Shown here piece after piece: positions 15,424-22,490 of a stretch of DNA of 51,862 nucleotides. The notes beneath the pieces were generated by a model. It did not search any database. It was given only the letters and a program-made list of their open reading frames with translations, and was not told where the DNA came from. Origin of the DNA: a virus; the IMG/VR virus record IMGVR_UViG_3300049791_000030, positions 1 to 51,862 of that record; one strand, given 5' to 3'. The first letter of the stretch is position 1, and the number at the start of each line of letters is the position of its first letter. Position numbers and translations under genes: made by a program.

Positions 15424-15452
15424 ATATTAGCCCATACAAGAAGGTTACACAA
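15424..15452 (-). promoter_or_regulatory. Sigma70-type promoter
   Basis: Minus strand TTGTGT, 17-base spacer, TAATAT. The -35 region and upstream flank (AAAATAAAGCTTGTGTAA) are shared with the promoter at 17307-17335 apart from flanking differences. Confidence 0.6.
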
Positions 15453-15483
15453 GCTTTATTTTGATCTATTTTCAGATAAAACT

Positions 15484-15501
15484 AAGCCCCGAAAGGGGCT
15501 T
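15484..15501 (-). terminator. Intrinsic terminator
   Basis: AAGCCCC/GGGGCTT stem with a four-base loop; minus strand continues AGTTTTATC. Follows the stop at 15505. Confidence 0.75.
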
Positions 15502-15504
15502 TTG

Positions 15505-15714
15505 TTAGTTCAGGTTGTTAAGTTTCTGTGTAGGATACATGCAAAGGGGGTTGGAAGAATTCAGAGTAATGAACCCAAGGTCGTAAGCCTTTTTCAGATA
15601 AGCTTCAGCATCTGAAGGGGCCACACCTTTGAAGAAGGGGATAACATCGAGGATAGTGAAACCGCCAGTAAGGGCTGATGCTTTGATTTTCAAGAAAGCT
15701 TCTTTACGGTTCAT
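15505..15714 (-). CDS. Hypothetical protein
   Basis: 69 residues from the ATG at 15714 behind AAAGGATACACAAA. Begins MNRKEAFLKIK; helical, possibly a small DNA-binding protein (PSDAEAYLKKAYDLGF), but no motif is definite. Confidence 0.6.
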   Translation of the reverse strand: MNRKEAFLKIKASALTGGFTILDVIPFFKGVAPSDAEAYLKKAYDLGFITLNSSNPLCMYPTQKLNNLN

Positions 15715-15751
15715 TTTGTGTATCCTTTGAGTGGTTTGTGTCGGTAGGGTT

Positions 15752-15779
15752 AGTATACAACACACAACAGCCAATGCAA
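15752..15779 (-). promoter_or_regulatory. Sigma70-type promoter
   Basis: Minus strand TTGCAT, 16-base spacer, TATACT, 38 bases upstream of the start at 15714. Confidence 0.7.
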
Positions 15780-15802
15780 TGGTTTTCTTGGAGAAAATGG
15801 AT

Positions 15803-16063
15803 TTATTTCATGTTTTCTTTTAGAGTCTTGCCTATCAGAATCTTTAGGCTTTCGAAGTCAGTATCCACAAGGTGGCTCATCTTATGCATCAATACCACCA
15901 TACAAGCCCTATGTTGTTGCTCTGTAATGAGTGGCAACATAGCCCCTATCCTACCATACCGACTCATCTCTAGCAGTTCTGGATAGGGCCCCTCTAGATT
16001 GCCTGTGTAGGTGACACTACTATTTTCATCTAGGTATGCAAAGGCTACTGGAATGATGGACAT
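15803..16063 (-). CDS. Hypothetical protein
   Basis: 86 residues, begins MSIIPVAFAYLDE, ATG after AGAGGTATCAAA. The C-terminal half is helical with Met-rich stretches. No family recognised. Confidence 0.6.
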   Translation of the reverse strand: MSIIPVAFAYLDENSSVTYTGNLEGPYPELLEMSRYGRIGAMLPLITEQQHRACMVVLMHKMSHLVDTDFESLKILIGKTLKENMK

Positions 16064-16073
16064 TTTGATACCT

Positions 16074-16280
16074 CTATTTTGATTTGTTTTCTACCACGTA
16101 GCAATCTGACGCTTTGTACGTCCCAATAACATTAGACATGTATTTACGTTCTTCTTTAGCACAAGCCTCAAGATCTTTGTTCAGCTCAGCTACAGAAGAG
16201 GCTTTCCACGTTTGTGGTTCTGTAGCTACACAGTCAGTAGAAGAGAAGCAAAGAGATACGTATAAGATAGTGGTAAACAT
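16074..16280 (-). CDS. Hypothetical exported small protein
   Basis: 68 residues. The first 15 residues are hydrophobic (MFTTILYVSLCFSS) and resemble a short Sec signal; three Cys follow in the mature part. Possibly periplasmic. Preceded by AAGGAATACTCTA. Confidence 0.55.
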   Translation of the reverse strand: MFTTILYVSLCFSSTDCVATEPQTWKASSVAELNKDLEACAKEERKYMSNVIGTYKASDCYVVENKSK

Positions 16281-16312
16281 TAGAGTATTCCTTAGCTGTT
16301 TGGTATGTACAG

Positions 16313-16341
16313 ATTATGGGCTCCTTTCAGAGCCCTGTCAA
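16313..16341 (-). promoter_or_regulatory. Sigma70-type promoter with a hairpin in its spacer
   Basis: Minus strand TTGACA (16341-16336), 17-base spacer, CATAAT (16318-16313). The spacer is almost entirely an inverted repeat (GGGCTC/GAGCCC, the last C of the right arm starting the -10 box). Confidence 0.7.
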
Positions 16342-16348
16342 ACCTTTC

Positions 16349-16546
16349 TTACAAAGAATCACAGAATTCAATAAACTCTTCTTCACTAATCATCCCTTCC
16401 AAAGCATTCAGCATTGTGTCAAACACTACAGTTGGAAGCTCAGGATTGATAGAGTCTTCGGTAAGGACACGCTTCAACTCTTCAACAGTCAGGGTAGAAG
16501 CTTTAGCTACCATTTGTTCGAAGACTGCTTTGGCTTGAGTGTTCAT
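16349..16546 (-). CDS. Hypothetical acidic helical protein
   Basis: 65 residues, begins MNTQAKAVFEQM. Acidic, helical, with an EF-hand-like acidic end but no calcium motif. ATG after AAAGGATTACAAA. Confidence 0.6.
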   Translation of the reverse strand: MNTQAKAVFEQMVAKASTLTVEELKRVLTEDSINPELPTVVFDTMLNALEGMISEEEFIEFCDSL

Positions 16547-16587
16547 TTTGTAATCCTTTTGAGGGGGTTGTTTGCTTCAGTAACTAA

Positions 16588-16615
16588 ATAATAGCACAAC
16601 CACTGGAGGAATCAA
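16588..16615 (-). promoter_or_regulatory. Sigma70-type promoter
   Basis: Minus strand TTGATT, 16-base spacer ending TGTGC, TATTAT. The second copy of the 29-base repeat lies just upstream. Confidence 0.65.
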
Positions 16616-16625
16616 GGAGTTTATT

Positions 16626-16654
16626 CAAATAAATTGAAAAGAATTTAATCAAAG
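16626..16654. repeat. 29-base direct repeat, copy 2
   Basis: One mismatch to 14341-14369. Located 11 bases upstream of the -35 box at 16610-16615 on the minus strand and overlapping the last codons of the gene at 16645. Confidence 0.7.
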
Positions 16655-16881
16655 AGTTCATTAAGGAGGTCATCATCTGACAGGGTGTTCTCTCTAGTTA
16701 CGTAGACACTGATGCCCTTAGACTTCAGAAACTCAACCTCAGAGGCTATTTCTTTCTCAATCTGTTTGATCCAAACTAGGCGGAGTTCTTTCTCTGATTC
16801 ATTCTTAGCCTTCTCTAAGTATGCTTGCTCGTTGCTAAGACGTACCATCAAGGTTGAGTAGTGATCAGTGTTATAAGTCAT
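16645..16881 (-). CDS. Hypothetical coiled-coil protein
   Basis: 78 residues from the ATG at 16881. Highly charged helix in the middle (KAKNESEKELRLVW), acidic end. A longer frame to 16944 would read through the promoter and is not used. Confidence 0.6.
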   Translation of the reverse strand: MTYNTDHYSTLMVRLSNEQAYLEKAKNESEKELRLVWIKQIEKEIASEVEFLKSKGISVYVTRENTLSDDDLLNELFD

Positions 16882-16915
16882 TTTGTTTATCTCTGTGTTG
16901 GTTGTGTATGTAATG

Positions 16916-16950
16916 ATTATAAAGAAGCCCTCACACGAATGCAAGGGCTT
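16916..16950 (-). promoter_or_regulatory. Terminator-promoter composite
   Basis: Minus strand: hairpin arms AAGCCC (16950-16945) and GGGCTT (16930-16925), with the -35 TTGCAT (16944-16939) inside the loop; 17-base spacer and a perfect TATAAT (16921-16916). The hairpin ends the unit at 16959-17267 and the promoter starts the next gene. Confidence 0.75.
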
Positions 16951-16958
16951 TTAGGGAT

Positions 16959-17267
16959 TCAGTTTACTTTAACTTGTGCTAGCTTGTTAACCTTCTCGGC
17001 CAATGCTATAACGAAGTTATCCTGTGTATTGTATTCAGATAAGAAGTCAATTGTGATGGATTTGTCACCACGTACTAGGCACAAGATACCGGAAGACTTT
17101 ACAGTGAGGTTCCAGCACTCATCGGCATTAGGTGAGTACAGAACCTCTTCAGACTGATAAACAGTTTCACCGTTACGTGTGTAGTTTGGAGAGTCGATCC
17201 AGTCGAAAGACAGAGCTTTAAGTTGAGCCTTGACCAGTGTGTATTTGATAGACTGTTGAGCGTTCAT
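16959..17267 (-). CDS. Hypothetical protein
   Basis: 102 residues, begins MNAQQSIKYTLVK, ATG after TTAAGGAACACAGAC. Beta-rich middle, helical end. No family recognised. Confidence 0.62.
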   Translation of the reverse strand: MNAQQSIKYTLVKAQLKALSFDWIDSPNYTRNGETVYQSEEVLYSPNADECWNLTVKSSGILCLVRGDKSITIDFLSEYNTQDNFVIALAEKVNKLAQVKVN

Positions 17268-17306
17268 GTCTGTGTTCCTTAAAGGTTTGTCTGTTTCAGT
17301 GGGATC

Positions 17307-17335
17307 ATTATCTGTCTTTCTCTCACCTTACACAA
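17307..17335 (-). promoter_or_regulatory. Sigma70-type promoter
   Basis: Minus strand TTGTGT, 17-base spacer, GATAAT. Shares its -35 region and AT-rich upstream flank with the promoter at 15424-15452. Confidence 0.6.
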
Positions 17336-17443
17336 GCTTTATTTTCACCTATTTCAAAAGAGTTTATGGCTGCTTTCCTAACGGACACTCTCGGTGTTTG
17401 CCTCTGAGCCTCCCCAGTCATTAGATTATAGACATAAACAAAA

Positions 17444-17460
17444 GGAGCCGCAAGGGCTCC
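17444..17460 (-). terminator. Intrinsic terminator
   Basis: GGAGCC/GGCTCC stem, five-base loop; minus strand continues TTTTGTTTATG. Ends a six-gene unit that begins at 19042 or further upstream. Confidence 0.8.
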
Positions 17461-17477
17461 GCAGGCTTTATTTCAAG

Positions 17478-17855
17478 TTATTTTCCACCAGACCATCCCT
17501 TCTTTAGAGCCCTTAAGTCTTCGACCTTAAACATCAGTTCAGCATTAATTATCTTATCGTCATACGTGTTGTAAAGTTCGTCCTCAGAGATTTCGAGATA
17601 CTCCGCTGCATCTTTCAGATTAAGCTCTGTTCCGATATGCCCAAACACTTCTTCGTGCGAAACCATACCTTTAGGCCCGTAGATCTTGGGTAGTGTGTCA
17701 AGATAATAGTCTAGCACATCCCGCTCTTCTTTCTCTGTAGACGTGAAATAGTGATTAGGAATCCGTATACGATGATCTTTATAAATCACAAATGTACAGA
17801 AAGTGCCTACATCAAAACTACCACCTAAGCTTACGAACTTTTCAGTCCTGTCCAT
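17478..17855 (-). CDS. Hypothetical protein
   Basis: 125 residues, ATG behind a strong AAAGGAGGCGC site. Begins MDRTEKFVSLGGSF; beta-rich N-terminus, acidic helical C-terminus. No family recognised. Overlaps the gene upstream by 14 bases. Confidence 0.65.
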   Translation of the reverse strand: MDRTEKFVSLGGSFDVGTFCTFVIYKDHRIRIPNHYFTSTEKEERDVLDYYLDTLPKIYGPKGMVSHEEVFGHIGTELNLKDAAEYLEISEDELYNTYDDKIINAELMFKVEDLRALKKGWSGGK

Positions 17856-18066
17856 CTTGTGCGCCTCCTTTCAGTTTATTTTCCAGTGTGTGAATCTTAT
17901 GTTTGAGCTTGGCACACTCTTTGATTTTCTTATCAATCTTCTTTTGCATCTTATCAATGGTTTCTAAATAGGGTTGTGCTATGGTATCAACCTTAGTAGT
18001 TCGTTCTTTGATATACAGCTCATGAGCCCTTACAGGATCTATCATAAACAAGGATAGCTTAATCAT
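17842..18066 (-). CDS. Hypothetical coiled-coil protein
   Basis: 74 residues; residues about 33-66 form a Lys-rich coiled coil (DKMQKKIDKKIKECAKLKHK). Overlaps both neighbours. Confidence 0.6.
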   Translation of the reverse strand: MIKLSLFMIDPVRAHELYIKERTTKVDTIAQPYLETIDKMQKKIDKKIKECAKLKHKIHTLENKLKGGAQDGQD

Positions 18067-18263
18067 TTATCAAAGAACCTCTCATTAGTATTGCCAGTCT
18101 GTGAGTGTAGAACATAACTGTGACCTGATTCTTTCTCATAACCTAACACTATCGTGGTCATAATACCATCTGATGAGTCGAGGCCTACACGAATCTCTAA
18201 CAGCTTACCATGAAGCTGTGACCAACTGAAAACCTCTATACCTTCCAATGGTTTGTTATTCAT
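18063..18263 (-). CDS. Hypothetical protein
   Basis: 66 residues, begins MNNKPLEGIEVF; mixed strands. ATGA overlap with the following gene. No family recognised. Confidence 0.6.
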   Translation of the reverse strand: MNNKPLEGIEVFSWSQLHGKLLEIRVGLDSSDGIMTTIVLGYEKESGHSYVLHSQTGNTNERFFDK

Positions 18264-18265
18264 CT

Positions 18266-18616
18266 CTACTCTCCTTGCCCTGTCTCGCTGTAGTAACCAG
18301 ACGGATCACCTTGTCTATGTACGCCAGTACGATCCCAAACGTCAGATTTATATTCAGACAGTGTGTTCTCTATAAGATCATAGCTTGAGAACTGTTCATT
18401 AAGTTTGTATAGCTTATTAGTCTTCCTGTTGAGCTTGTAATGGTCTGTAGAGTCTTTGGTCGTATAAGGACCATGAGCATCAAAGCCATGACTCGCTATA
18501 GTCTTAGACATAAACCAGACAGTATTATCCTCGACATACGTGCAAGTTAGCTTTATGTCGTTGTAGTAGTCGTGAGAGATCTTGTATAGATCACCCTCTT
18601 TAAATTGGATAGTCAT
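18266..18616 (-). CDS. Hypothetical protein
   Basis: 116 residues from the ATG at 18616, eight bases behind GGGAG. Tyr/Asp-rich, beta-like. The start overlaps the stop of the gene upstream. Confidence 0.62.
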   Translation of the reverse strand: MTIQFKEGDLYKISHDYYNDIKLTCTYVEDNTVWFMSKTIASHGFDAHGPYTTKDSTDHYKLNRKTNKLYKLNEQFSSYDLIENTLSEYKSDVWDRTGVHRQGDPSGYYSETGQGE

Positions 18617-18756
18617 TGTTCTAACTCCCAAACTCTTTTCATATCCCGTGCAAACTTATAAGAATCTTTCTTACAGTCCTTACGCTCTGTGTTGCTGTCA
18701 TATTGCTTAGATTTCTTAGAGAATTTCTGAAAGCTTTCTGTTGTGTACTGACTCAT
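18613..18756 (-). CDS. Hypothetical small basic protein
   Basis: 47 residues, begins MSQYTTESFQKF; Lys-rich and polar. ATGA overlaps at both ends support expression as part of the operon. Confidence 0.55.
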   Translation of the reverse strand: MSQYTTESFQKFSKKSKQYDSNTERKDCKKDSYKFARDMKRVWELEQ

Positions 18757-18863
18757 TTGACTTCCTCACAATGCCATTGTCCATCTTGTTTATAAAGCTT
18801 AGCTTGTTTCTTCTGAGACATCAACAGGAAAGCAAGCTTGAAACATTCTGATTGTGTGTTCAT
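18753..18863 (-). CDS. Hypothetical very small protein
   Basis: 36 residues, begins MNTQSECFKLAF. ATGA overlaps with both neighbours. Confidence 0.5.
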   Translation of the reverse strand: MNTQSECFKLAFLLMSQKKQAKLYKQDGQWHCEEVK

Positions 18864-19042
18864 TGTACCACCTCCAAGTCACTAACATTCCAATAACGCT
18901 TTCCATCGATAGGCGACTTCAAGCATACTTGTGACACTGGATTGCCTACGCTGCCGTAGGTTGTCAATACTTGAGCTGTCTCGTTGGAGAAAGGAGATGC
19001 ATCATGCCTGATGCGTACAAAGTCGTTTGTTTGGATGATCAT
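18860..19042 (-). CDS. Hypothetical protein
   Basis: 60 residues, begins MIIQTNDFVRIRHD; a small beta-barrel-like alternation similar to other short phage proteins that handle RNA or protein contacts, but no family is recognised. Confidence 0.6.
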   Translation of the reverse strand: MIIQTNDFVRIRHDASPFSNETAQVLTTYGSVGNPVSQVCLKSPIDGKRYWNVSDLEVVQ

Positions 19043-19044
19043 GT

Positions 19045-19212
19045 TTAATCCTCTGTGTCAATAGACCAGATCGTACCGTTAGGAAAATCGTTGTGGAAGA
19101 ATTGACGAGCATCCAATGACTTGAATGCTGCGTAAACAACTTTGTCTAGTGTATGTACAGTAACATCAAAATCATAACCCAGTTCATGGTAATAGATATA
19201 GTAGTTTTCCAT
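19045..19212 (-). CDS. Hypothetical small protein
   Basis: 55 residues, begins MENYYIYYHELGYDF; aromatic and acidic. ATG behind AAAGAGGTGTAAG. Confidence 0.55.
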   Translation of the reverse strand: MENYYIYYHELGYDFDVTVHTLDKVVYAAFKSLDARQFFHNDFPNGTIWSIDTED

Positions 19213-19213
19213 C

Positions 19214-19855
19214 TTACACCTCTTTCAACGTTTGGTAGTAGGATTTTGCTTTCTTACTGAATTGTACCGTCTTACGTACCAGTGTGCAAGCGATTTTCAA
19301 AGGCTTCTTCAAAGAATTTGTAGGGGATAATTCATTGATCCAGCTTGGATAAGAGCTACCCGCTATAGGGGTGTCAGTGTAGTCTACTGCGCACGATTCA
19401 TATGGAGTTTCACCACCATCTTGGGCATATTCTTCGCGATTATAGCTGTCTTCGTCGTCTTCATGCACAGGCTCAGATACATTGATAGCCTTCTGATACA
19501 AAACAGTTGCTCTGTTCCGTTTCGTCACCAACACCGCACGAAGAGTTGAATATTCAGAGATACCATACTCACCAGCTTTGTATGCTTTCTCTAGTTCAAT
19601 GAGTTGTTCAGTTAATACAGACACACGGCGGTACTGAGGTAAGATTCTATCGCGAAGAGGGATAGAAGTTTTTCTCTTTTCTTTGTTAGCTTCAAGTGCA
19701 GCATCAGAGAATGCCTCAACCCGTGCACGACCACCCTTAGTGAAGGTTGAAAAGTCAACAGAACGATCACCGCGATACTGGTCGTTGCCACCTGACCACA
19801 GACCATGCTCTTCGCAGCTATTTAAAAAACTTGGCTGTATGTACATGCGAGTCAT
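19214..19855 (-). CDS. Hypothetical protein
   Basis: 213 residues, one of the longest in this block. The ATG at 19855 sits seven bases after AGGAG; the ATG at 19861 is too close to it. Polar, with a basic C-terminal tail (KKPLKIACTLVRKTVQ). No family recognised. Confidence 0.65.
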   Translation of the reverse strand: MTRMYIQPSFLNSCEEHGLWSGGNDQYRGDRSVDFSTFTKGGRARVEAFSDAALEANKEKRKTSIPLRDRILPQYRRVSVLTEQLIELEKAYKAGEYGISEYSTLRAVLVTKRNRATVLYQKAINVSEPVHEDDEDSYNREEYAQDGGETPYESCAVDYTDTPIAGSSYPSWINELSPTNSLKKPLKIACTLVRKTVQFSKKAKSYYQTLKEV

Positions 19856-19891
19856 TATCATTCTCCTGAATCTTTCTGCTTTGTTGTACTA

Positions 19892-19925
19892 ATTTTAAGA
19901 CAAAAGAAAAGGCCCGTCAAGGGCC
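19892..19925 (-). promoter_or_regulatory. Terminator-promoter composite
   Basis: Minus strand: GGCCC/GGGCC hairpin followed by TTTTCTTTTG; the -35 TTGACG (19920-19915) sits in the loop and right arm, with a 17-base spacer and TAAAAT (19897-19892). Ends the gene at 19935 and starts the gene at 19855. Confidence 0.75.
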
Positions 19926-19934
19926 TGTATAACT

Positions 19935-20540
19935 TTATTTAGGACTCCAACCCGGAACACTTAGCCGTACCAATGAACGTAGGACATCTTCCATTACTGG
20001 TGTTGATTCATGCAACATTGTCACATTACCTGCATAGACTTTGTTGGCTTCTAGTGCTAGGCGTTGTAGGTTTGATAAATCTAGATGGCTACAATCACCA
20101 CCATCTTTAATCACACCGTCCCACTCTCCAACATAGGCCGCACTAGCTGATACACTGGATGCAAGAATCAACGCCTCATCAGGCCAGTCTAGAGTTTTAG
20201 GATTAGTATTCCAATAATCGCCATCCCAATAACCTTTATTCTTAGCAAAGATGTGTCCACCGGGAGCCCCACCATGCGCTTGGACTTCAGGAATCCAGTA
20301 ACCGTCAATATGTACACCTTTACGACGATGTGTGCTGTTTGCCTTAACTAACCCCTGATCAATCATTAGGTAGATTGGACCATCTGTATCTACCTCCAAA
20401 AGCATCTGGTCGATAGTTGGCTGCCAGCGTTTAAGTTCACTTGGTAGACCAGTCTCTTTGCGAAACTCTTTCATGTAGACACGTTCCATTGTGTGGAGTG
20501 GGGACGTAACAGAGCCAAGTTCTTTAACAACACTTTTCAT
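19935..20540 (-). CDS. Possible 2OG-Fe(II) dioxygenase-like protein
   Basis: 201 residues. The pattern H77-x-D79 (GVHIDGYW), then H177 about 100 residues later (MLHESTPV) and Arg192 fifteen residues after that (RSLVRLSV) is the metal and 2-oxoglutarate spacing of the double-stranded beta-helix dioxygenases. A HGGAPGGH segment follows the HxD. No family could be named, and the assignment rests on motif spacing only. If real it would hydroxylate a host or phage molecule during early infection. Confidence 0.5.
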   Translation of the reverse strand: MKSVVKELGSVTSPLHTMERVYMKEFRKETGLPSELKRWQPTIDQMLLEVDTDGPIYLMIDQGLVKANSTHRRKGVHIDGYWIPEVQAHGGAPGGHIFAKNKGYWDGDYWNTNPKTLDWPDEALILASSVSASAAYVGEWDGVIKDGGDCSHLDLSNLQRLALEANKVYAGNVTMLHESTPVMEDVLRSLVRLSVPGWSPK

Positions 20541-20716
20541 TATTTATCACCTCGATTAGCAATCCTACGCAGAAGCTGAAGCTCTTCATCCCTACGTCGA
20601 TCATCACGTTTACGACGGCTGTTACTAGCGCTTATTGCGCAGCACAACCAGACAAGGGCCCAAGGAAAGAACAGGATAGTTATTACAGCATGAACAAAAT
20701 GGCTGAATGCTGACAT
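20540..20716 (-). CDS. Small membrane protein with basic tail
   Basis: 58 residues: one hydrophobic segment (about 5-29), then an Arg-rich cytoplasmic-type tail (SNSRRKRDDRRRDEEL). Its stop overlaps the start of the next gene (TAATG). Confidence 0.55.
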   Translation of the reverse strand: MSAFSHFVHAVITILFFPWALVWLCCAISASNSRRKRDDRRRDEELQLLRRIANRGDK

Positions 20717-20847
20717 CACAACACCTCACAAAGTTTAATAGCTGCTTCAATAATTCCTATCCACATAATTGCACCTACGCAGCACCATGTCAAGAGTCTT
20801 TTTAGAGTTAATGAGCCGTGCTGGCTTCCCTCTTCAATATCGTTCAC
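20716..20847 (-). CDS. Small membrane protein
   Basis: 43 residues, GTG start behind GGAGGTGATATT. Polar first 18 residues, then a hydrophobic stretch (WCCVGAIMWIGII). TGATG junction with the following gene. Confidence 0.5.
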   Translation of the reverse strand: MNDIEEGSQHGSLTLKRLLTWCCVGAIMWIGIIEAAIKLCEVL

Positions 20848-20990
20848 AATATCACCTCCACAACATTAATAACCATAGCATCTCGCCAATCACAATTAGC
20901 CACTACACGAGCTTCTTCGCCTGTCTCTGTCATGATGTACAAGACAAATTCACCACCACTGTCTAGCATCTTTACTCTGAAAGTTTTCAT
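20844..20990 (-). CDS. Hypothetical small protein
   Basis: 48 residues, begins MKTFRVKMLDSGGEF; beta-like with a WRDAM element near the end. ATGA and GTGA overlaps with its neighbours. Confidence 0.55.
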   Translation of the reverse strand: MKTFRVKMLDSGGEFVLYIMTETGEEARVVANCDWRDAMVINVVEVIL

Positions 20991-21160
20991 GCTACCACCT
21001 CAACACGCTTCTTACCAAAGCGATAACCACCATACGCATTGTCACGTTTGTCAACAGAGCGAATAGCTGCTTTGAAAGACATTGGTTTGCTAACTACGGC
21101 ACCAGTTTGGCGGTCAAATACTACGTAGAGGTCTTTGATGGTGTCGGTTGAGGTGGTCAT
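20987..21160 (-). CDS. Hypothetical small basic protein
   Basis: 57 residues, begins MTTSTDTIKDLYVVF; basic C-terminus (GYRFGKKRVEVV). ATG after GGAGAAACAACC. Confidence 0.55.
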   Translation of the reverse strand: MTTSTDTIKDLYVVFDRQTGAVVSKPMSFKAAIRSVDKRDNAYGGYRFGKKRVEVVA

Positions 21161-21177
21161 GGTTGTTTCTCCGTTGT

Positions 21178-21381
21178 TCAGTTGTTTTGTGTTCCTGTAT
21201 GACTAATTCTAGCACCTACACCAGTCCTGTCAACACCTATCTCTAAAAGATTTTCACGATGTGTCTGCCGTGCAGCTAACCATACAAGTTCTGCAAAGTC
21301 TACAGCACTATTCTTGTCCTGTGTAAGCGAGTAGCCGTCAGCTATCCACCAAGCTTCAAATTCGTCACGTTCAACAGTCAT
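21178..21381 (-). CDS. Hypothetical protein
   Basis: 67 residues, begins MTVERDEFEAWW. A FEAWW…A..VW.AA pattern is common in short phage proteins of unknown role. The promoter at 21206 lies within its last codons. Confidence 0.6.
   Translation of the reverse strand: MTVERDEFEAWWIADGYSLTQDKNSAVDFAELVWLAARQTHRENLLEIGVDRTGVGARISHTGTQNN
21206..21233 (-). promoter_or_regulatory. Sigma70-type promoter
   Basis: Minus strand TTGACA, 16-base spacer ending GGTGC, TAGAAT. Drives the unit from 21160 leftwards. Confidence 0.7.
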
Positions 21382-21390
21382 TACTAATCC

Positions 21391-21579
21391 TTACAAACCG
21401 AAGCGGATTTCATATAGGCACATACCGTCTTCAGAATACCCTAGAAAGTTAGGCTCTTTAGATTCTTTGAGCTTGCCGTCCCAGTAAACAGACTCACGCC
21501 TTGAGAGGCCATCACACTTCTGTGCAGACTGGATCAGATCCTGAAGCTCTTGTTCTGTAACTACGATCACGTTTGGCAT
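21391..21579 (-). CDS. Hypothetical protein
   Basis: 62 residues, begins MPNVIVVTEQELQDLI; strand then helix, with a Tyr-rich end. No family recognised. Confidence 0.6.
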   Translation of the reverse strand: MPNVIVVTEQELQDLIQSAQKCDGLSRRESVYWDGKLKESKEPNFLGYSEDGMCLYEIRFGL

Positions 21580-21606
21580 GATGTCTACTCCTGTTTCGTT
21601 AGGGAA

Positions 21607-21634
21607 ATAATAGCACAGTGGAAGGCTAGGTCAA
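21607..21634 (-). promoter_or_regulatory. Sigma70-type promoter
   Basis: Minus strand TTGACC, 16-base spacer ending TGTGC, TATTAT. Same spacer ending as the promoters at 14283 and 16588. Confidence 0.65.
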
Positions 21635-21655
21635 GGACTTATTTTCAGACATGAA

Positions 21656-21678
21656 AAATCCCTCGGGTTAGGAGGGAT
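21656..21678 (-). terminator. Intrinsic terminator
   Basis: AATCCCTC/GAGGGATT stem; minus strand continues TTTCATG. It precedes the promoter at 21607 by about 20 bases. Confidence 0.75.
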
Positions 21679-21693
21679 TGAGGTAGTGCATTG

Positions 21694-22101
21694 TTACTCA
21701 GAAGGTGCTAACAGTTTCTTGCTTGACTCATGTATGAGTAGGAGCTTAGCTTTGTTCTCAATCAAGTGGTCTGTAGGTACAGCAATTTCTATGATTGCTT
21801 CTGCTAACTCTACGAAGTCTTCAAGCTTCTGTTTTAACAGAGATATCTCCTTTTCCTGCAATTCGAACAGATCATTCATAAGCTGAATGCGTTCTTGTGT
21901 GTCGTCTGTGTTCGGGAGACTTGGAGCTTCTTCTTTTAGTGGCTCCTCCTGCGCAAACTCTTCAGCATACAGACTTGATAGATGCATCGGTACAAGTGGA
22001 ACTACCTTATACTCTGGATCTTCTTCGGCCCAAGGCTGGGCCTTGTCAAACACAGTGCTTCTGCCATGACCTTCAACGAGGTATGCCTTGATGTTAGTCA
22101 T
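21694..22101 (-). CDS. Hypothetical protein with long charged helix
   Basis: 135 residues from the ATG at 22101 (GTG directly before it is an alternative). Pro/Glu-rich middle, then a coiled-coil-like helix (ELQEKEISLLKQKLEDF). No family recognised. Confidence 0.62.
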   Translation of the reverse strand: MTNIKAYLVEGHGRSTVFDKAQPWAEEDPEYKVVPLVPMHLSSLYAEEFAQEEPLKEEAPSLPNTDDTQERIQLMNDLFELQEKEISLLKQKLEDFVELAEAIIEIAVPTDHLIENKAKLLLIHESSKKLLAPSE

Positions 22102-22103
22102 CA

Positions 22104-22304
22104 CTAGTTGCTCCTTTTAATCGAAGCAAAGGCTTCAGCCAAAGTCGCTTTCATTCTTGATTTGCCATCAGTGCGCTGGATTCTGTAGCCGCCCTTGGTT
22201 TTTACAATCACGCCCAGAAAATTATTGCTTGCATCGTAGCATCTACGAACAGTGTTGCCTGCAACTGGACTAAATTCACCACGTACATTGTTTGAAATTG
22301 CCAT
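22104..22304 (-). CDS. Hypothetical basic protein
   Basis: 66 residues from the ATG at 22304. Basic with a beta-like centre (NFLGVIVKTKGGYRI) and a helical tail; AP2-like at a stretch but too short to assign. Its mRNA has a leader of about 110 bases. Confidence 0.6.
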   Translation of the reverse strand: MAISNNVRGEFSPVAGNTVRRCYDASNNFLGVIVKTKGGYRIQRTDGKSRMKATLAEAFASIKRSN

Positions 22305-22430
22305 GATACTCACCTAATAAGGATTGGACTTCTAAGTCCTAGATACCACAGGGAACTATTCCACCGTGGCTGTCTCCTTGTGCTCCAGACTTACTACCTG
22401 CTGGATGGGCCTTTCTCCTTTAGTAACTGA

Positions 22431-22459
22431 ACTATAGCCATTATCCTACACGCCGTCAA
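22431..22459 (-). promoter_or_regulatory. Sigma70-type promoter
   Basis: Minus strand TTGACG, 17-base spacer, TATAGT. The first gene starts about 120 bases downstream at 22304. Confidence 0.65.
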
Positions 22460-22490
22460 GCCCTTTTAGTAAAATAATTTCAGAATGTTT

